A program made the position numbers and the translations under genes. DNA of 56,831 bases, taken from the NCBI GenBank assembly GCA_947474495.1, contig CANJIM010000008.1, forward strand, positions 1-56,831, read 5' to 3'. Of this stretch, positions 53,355 through 56,831 are shown one piece after another. Each line of letters begins with the position of its first letter. Position 1 is the first letter of the stretch. The DNA is from Rhodospirillaceae bacterium. GTDB lineage: Bacteria > Pseudomonadota > Alphaproteobacteria > SMXQ01. The notes below the pieces were generated by a model. It was given only the letters and a program-made list of their open reading frames with translations, was not told the DNA's origin and ran no database searches.

Positions 53355-53855
53355 CTAGAGCGTGCCGCCCGGCACGCCATCCGGAGCCGGCGCGGCCTTG
53401 TCGCCATCACCGCTCTTCTGGTTGCTGAACAGCAACTGGCCGATGAGCGATTCGAGGTTGATCGGCGACTGGGTGAATTTGATCTCGCTGCCGGCTTCGA
53501 GCAGCTTTGTGTCGGCGCCTGGCACCAGCGACAGATATTTGCCGCCGAGCAGGCCATCGCTCACCACTTCCGCCGCTGAGTCTGCCGGCAACTTGATGCG
53601 CGGATCGACCGACAGATGCACCACCGCGAGGTAGCTCTTGGGGTCGAGGTCCTGGCCGGTGATGGTGCCGACCTTGATGCCGCTCATCTTCACGTCGCTA
53701 CCGGTGTTCAAACCGTCGACACGGTCGAACTTGGCGACCAGCGTATAGCCGCTCACTGTGCGCAGGCTGGCGTTGCTATAGGCGAAGATGACGAATAGGG
53801 CGGCCACCAACAGGACGACGGCGCCCAGGACGGTTTCGATGACATTACGGCGCAT
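53355..53855 (-). CDS. mlaD: MlaD-type MCE protein of the outer-membrane lipid asymmetry system
   Basis: A 166-residue protein anchored by one N-terminal membrane helix (about residues 8-29) with one MCE domain in the periplasm (about 38-115). The domain reads YTLVAKFDRVDGLNTGSDV, KMSGIKVGTITG and LLGGKYLSLVPG, the usual MlaD pattern. MlaD hexamers form the channel for phospholipids between inner membrane and MlaC. The other mla genes are not in the window, so the assignment is by domain. Confidence 0.9.
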   Translation of the reverse strand: MRRNVIETVLGAVVLLVAALFVIFAYSNASLRTVSGYTLVAKFDRVDGLNTGSDVKMSGIKVGTITGQDLDPKSYLAVVHLSVDPRIKLPADSAAEVVSDGLLGGKYLSLVPGADTKLLEAGSEIKFTQSPINLESLIGQLLFSNQKSGDGDKAAPAPDGVPGGTL

Positions 53856-53904
53856 GGCGCGGACTTTCTGTAGCTACGCTGGGGATGAAGTTAGGCGGCC
53901 GCGC

Positions 53905-54288
53905 TTAAGACGGACGCCAGGGCTCGTAATCGCCGGTCGCCGGGGCTCGCTGGCCGCCGGCCAACAGGGAGCCGGGCGGGCGGTAGGCTTCGGCAGTACC
54001 GGTCAGATTGGGTAAATGTTCCTTCTGCCAGCCGTAGATGCGCGCCGGATCCTCGGCGCCCTCTGCCGGCGGCTGCTGGACGCTGTAATGCAGCCAGGCG
54101 TGCCACATCGGCGGCACCTTGGACGCTTCGGCCTCGCCATCATACAGCACCCAGCGGCGTTCCTGGGACAGGCCGGCGCCGACCTTGGCCTTCACGCCGC
54201 GCTTGTCGCGGTAATAGCGGTTGCCGAAGCGATCCGTGCCCACCTGCTCGCCATGGAGCCACGTGAACAGGCGGGTACCGAGGGACAT
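53905..54288 (-). CDS. NDUFA12-family complex I accessory subunit
   Basis: A 127-residue homologue of the mitochondrial complex I accessory subunit NDUFA12 (B17.2), found in alphaproteobacteria. Hallmark segments are GEQVGTDRFGNRYYRDK, ERRWVLYDGEAEASKVPP and MWHAWLHYSVQQPP. The start at 54288 (MSLGTRLFTWLHG) is favoured over a frame extending to 54336. It is soluble and binds the matrix/cytosolic side of the enzyme. It lies upstream of mlaD on the same strand. Confidence 0.93.
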   Translation of the reverse strand: MSLGTRLFTWLHGEQVGTDRFGNRYYRDKRGVKAKVGAGLSQERRWVLYDGEAEASKVPPMWHAWLHYSVQQPPAEGAEDPARIYGWQKEHLPNLTGTAEAYRPPGSLLAGGQRAPATGDYEPWRPS

Positions 54289-54655
54289 CGCAAACTCCAG
54301 ACTGATCGCGGCGGCAAAGCCCAAGCCAAGCCCCAAGCCAAACTCAGGCCCCGCGCGGAAAATTCGGCGGGACTATCGCATTGTGCCCCGACTTCGACAA
54401 GCCGTGCGCCCGGACGCGCAAACCGCCCGAGGCCTGACGTTGCACGACTGTCGCCGGTCGCCATGAGCCATATTTAGTACTACTAAAGCATTGTAACACA
54501 AAATACGGTTGACCGAACTACATCTAGTGGCATACTCGCGATTCCATTCCGCATGTTGCGCCTTAAACGGCTGCACAGACGGAGCGGAGGACCGGTATCG
54601 GTCCGGGGGCGAGCCTAATTTCAAATCAAAATTCAGTCTTCGTGTTGGGGGGACC
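54289..54655. other. intergenic region upstream of nrdJ with candidate regulatory signals
   Basis: About 370 bp between divergent genes. The part from 54470 to 54550 is AT-rich. Two sites at 54496-54509 and 54517-54530 (ACACAAAATACGGT and ACTACATCTAGTGG) partly match the NrdR box. A perfect GGACCG/CGGTCC hairpin with loop GTAT lies at 54589-54604. The nrdJ ribosome site GGGGGGA is at 54647-54653. No coding frame is convincing. Confidence 0.4.
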
Positions 54656-56831
54656 ATGCGTATCGCACGTCATTTCACTAAAAGCGGTCAGTCGCCCTAC
54701 GCGGATCTGGTGTTCCGCCCGGCAACCAGCGAAATCCGCAATCCGGATGGCTCGGTGGTGTTTCGCCTCGAGGGCATCGAAGTGCCCGAGGAATGGTCGC
54801 AGGTCGCCTGCGACATCATCGCGCAGAAATATTTCCGCAAAGCCGGCGTGCCGACGGCGCTGAAGCCCGTCGAGGAAGCCGACGTTCCGGCTTGGCTGTG
54901 GCGCCAGACCGCCGACGAGGACAAGCTCGCGGGCACAGAAAAGGCCAAGCGCACCGGCGGTGAAACGCAGGCGACGCAGGTCTTCAACCGCCTCGCCGGC
55001 ACCTGGACATACTGGGGCTGGAAGGGCGGTTATTTCGATTCCGACGAGGATGCCCGCGCCTTCTACGACGAGCTGTGCTTCATGCTCGCCAAGCAGATGG
55101 CCGCGCCCAATTCGCCGCAGTGGTTCAACACCGGCCTGCATTGGGCCTATGGCATCGACGGTCCGTCGCAGGGCCACTACTACGTCGACTACAAAACCGG
55201 CGAACTGACCAAGTCCAACTCGTCCTACGAGCATCCGCAGCCGCATGCCTGCTTCATCCAGGGCGTCGCCGACGACCTGGTGAACGAAGGCGGCATCATG
55301 GACCTGTGGGTCCGCGAAGCGCGTCTGTTCAAGTACGGCTCGGGCACCGGCAGCAACTTCTCCAAGCTGCGCGGCGAGACCGAAAAACTGTCGGGCGGCG
55401 GCAAGTCGTCGGGCCTGATGAGCTTCCTCAAGATCGGCGATCGCGCCGCCGGCGCCATCAAGTCGGGCGGCACCACGCGCCGCGCCGCCAAAATGGTCAC
55501 GGTCGATCTCGACCATCCGGACATCGAGCAGTACATCGATTGGAAGGTCGTCGAAGAGCAGAAGGTGGCCGCGCTGGTCGCTGGCTCCAAGCTGGCCAAC
55601 CAGCATCTCAACGCCGTCATCAAGGCCTGCCACACGGCGGCGCAAGACATCGTCGGCGCCGAGAAGTTCGACCCGAAAAAGAACCCCGCGCTCAAGAAGG
55701 CCATCATCGCCGCCCGCAAGGTGATGATCTCCGAAAACTACATCCAGCGCGTGATCCAGTTCGCCCAGCAGGGCTACACGGAAATCGACTTCAAGGTCTA
55801 CGACACCGACTGGGACAGCGAGGCCTACCTCACCGTCTCGGGCCAGAATTCGAACAACTCGGTGCGCGTCACCAATAAATTCCTGCAGGCCGTGCTCGAC
55901 AACGGCGAGTGGGAATTGATCCGCCGCACCGACGGCAAGGTCCACAAGAAGATCAAGGCGCGCGACCTGTGGGAACAGATCGGCCATGCCGCCTGGGCCT
56001 CCGCCGATCCCGGCGTGCAGTTCGACACCACGATCAACGAGTGGCACACCTGCCCCGAATCTGGCCGCATCAACGCGTCCAACCCCTGCTCCGAATACAT
56101 GTTCCTCGACGATACCGCCTGCAATCTGGCGTCGATGAACCTGCTCGCGTTCCGCCGGGACGACGGCAGCTTCGACATCGCCGGCTTCGAACACGCCACG
56201 CGCTTGTGGACCGTCGTACTCGAAATCTCCGTGCTGATGGCGCAGTTCCCGTCCAAGGAAATCGCCGACCTGTCCTACGTGTTCCGCACGCTCGGCCTCG
56301 GCTATGCCAACGTCGGTGGCCTGTTGATGGCCAACGGCCTCGGCTACGACTCGGCCGATGGCCGCGCCATGATCGGCGCCATCACCGCCGTGCTGACCGG
56401 CATCTCCTACGCGACCTCGGCCGAAATGGCCGGCGAGCTCGGCCCGTTCTCCGGCTTTGCCAAGAACCGCGAGGCCATGCTGCGCGTCATCCGCAACCAT
56501 CGCCGCGCCGCCTATGGCGAAACCGAAGGCTATGAAGGCCTGACGGTCCCGCCGGTGCCGCTCGACATCGACAACTGCCCGGATGTGAACCTGGCGGTCG
56601 CCGCAGCGCGCGCCTGGGACAAGGCCCTCGAGCTCGGCGAACAGCATGGTTATCGCAACGCCCAAGCCAGCGTCGTTGCCCCCACCGGGACCATTGGCCT
56701 GGTGATGGATTGCGACACCACCGGCATCGAACCCGACTTCGCCCTGGTGAAGTTCAAGAAGCTCGCCGGTGGCGGCTACTTCAAGATCATCAACCGCGTC
56801 GTCCCGGTCGGCCTCAAGACCCTCGGCTACA
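54656..56831 (+). CDS. nrdJ: vitamin B12-dependent (class II) ribonucleoside-diphosphate reductase, 5' part
   Basis: The frame from the ATG at 54656 stays open to the window end (725 codons; full family length is about 1200). Class II reductases make deoxyribonucleotides with adenosylcobalamin and need no oxygen. Visible are PNSPQWFNTGLHWAYG, PHACFIQGV, SGTGSNFSKLRG, the thiyl-radical site SNPCSEYMFLDDTACNLAS and the late APTGTIGLVMDCDTTGIEPD. The N-terminal 60 residues (IARHFTKSG...) are typical of the alphaproteobacterial long form. A strong GGGGGGA ribosome site lies upstream. Only minus-strand shadow frames compete here. Confidence 0.96.
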   Translation, partial: MRIARHFTKSGQSPYADLVFRPATSEIRNPDGSVVFRLEGIEVPEEWSQVACDIIAQKYFRKAGVPTALKPVEEADVPAWLWRQTADEDKLAGTEKAKRTGGETQATQVFNRLAGTWTYWGWKGGYFDSDEDARAFYDELCFMLAKQMAAPNSPQWFNTGLHWAYGIDGPSQGHYYVDYKTGELTKSNSSYEHPQPHACFIQGVADDLVNEGGIMDLWVREARLFKYGSGTGSNFSKLRGETEKLSGGGKSSGLMSFLKIGDRAAGAIKSGGTTRRAAKMVTVDLDHPDIEQYIDWKVVEEQKVAALVAGSKLANQHLNAVIKACHTAAQDIVGAEKFDPKKNPALKKAIIAARKVMISENYIQRVIQFAQQGYTEIDFKVYDTDWDSEAYLTVSGQNSNNSVRVTNKFLQAVLDNGEWELIRRTDGKVHKKIKARDLWEQIGHAAWASADPGVQFDTTINEWHTCPESGRINASNPCSEYMFLDDTACNLASMNLLAFRRDDGSFDIAGFEHATRLWTVVLEISVLMAQFPSKEIADLSYVFRTLGLGYANVGGLLMANGLGYDSADGRAMIGAITAVLTGISYATSAEMAGELGPFSGFAKNREAMLRVIRNHRRAAYGETEGYEGLTVPPVPLDIDNCPDVNLAVAAARAWDKALELGEQHGYRNAQASVVAPTGTIGLVMDCDTTGIEPDFALVKFKKLAGGGYFKIINRVVPVGLKTLGY

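Noticed and set aside
54540-54655. Cobalamin riboswitch upstream of nrdJ
   Set aside because: GCGGAGGACCGG only loosely resembles a B12 box, and B12 riboswitches normally repress B12-independent enzymes, not the B12-dependent one.
54626-56665. 679-codon minus-strand frame at the right end
   Set aside because: It is antisense to nrdJ, whose plus-strand frame carries the class II reductase motifs and runs off the window.

Overview
The window looks like chromosomal DNA of an alphaproteobacterium, most likely of the order Hyphomicrobiales (Rhizobiales). The grounds are the high GC, an NDUFA12-type complex I accessory protein, a PAS_5 protein, a DUF2155 protein, an alphaproteobacterial RNase E with an insert in its S1 domain, and an AMIN-type amidase. 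I cannot name genus or species.

Left third (1 to about 15.3 kb): an accessory, apparently catabolic cluster, all on the minus strand and tightly packed, with several genes overlapping or only a few bases apart. In transcription order it holds a broken Rieske oxygenase alpha-subunit gene, a creatinase/M24-fold protein, a VOC protein, a flavin reductase, a ferric-type solute-binding protein, a double permease, an ATPase, two more M24-fold proteins, a VOC-Rieske fusion, a single-domain VOC protein, a two-domain VOC protein, a fourth M24-fold protein and a second solute-binding protein. All four M24-fold proteins have lost the acidic metal ligands of the family, so they are better read as metal-independent creatinase-like C-N hydrolases than as peptidases. 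The likely scheme (inference) is ABC uptake of an unknown, probably N-containing compound, hydrolysis by the M24-fold enzymes, and oxidative or ring-opening steps by VOC and Rieske proteins. An AT-rich stretch at 14.9-15.0 kb carries two near-identical palindromes, each directly downstream of a TATAAT box, pointing in opposite directions. The gene expected on the right has decayed to fragments. An elongator tRNA-Met then separates this region from the core genome, with its 3' end facing the accessory DNA.

Middle (15.5-29.6 kb): a sulfur-trafficking group on the minus strand (cysE, iscR, two cysteine desulfurases, a [2Fe-2S] ferredoxin, mnmA), then an alpha/beta hydrolase, a chemoreceptor, anmK, tyrS and a large AsmA-like protein.

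Right (29.6-56.8 kb): housekeeping and envelope genes. These are glnE, a Bcp/PrxQ peroxiredoxin with a histone-H1-like tail, a small secreted orphan between duplicated hairpins, prfB with its programmed +1 frameshift, a class A penicillin-binding protein, an amidase, rne, an aminotransferase, a catalytically doubtful gamma-glutamyltransferase-like lipoprotein, an M48 protease, a zeta GST, a thiS-thiG fusion, a membrane protein, a frameshifted PAS_5 gene, aroQ-accB-accC, aat, DUF2155, mlaD, an NDUFA12 gene and the 5' part of a B12-dependent ribonucleotide reductase running off the end. No CRISPR array, integrase, transposase or rRNA was seen.
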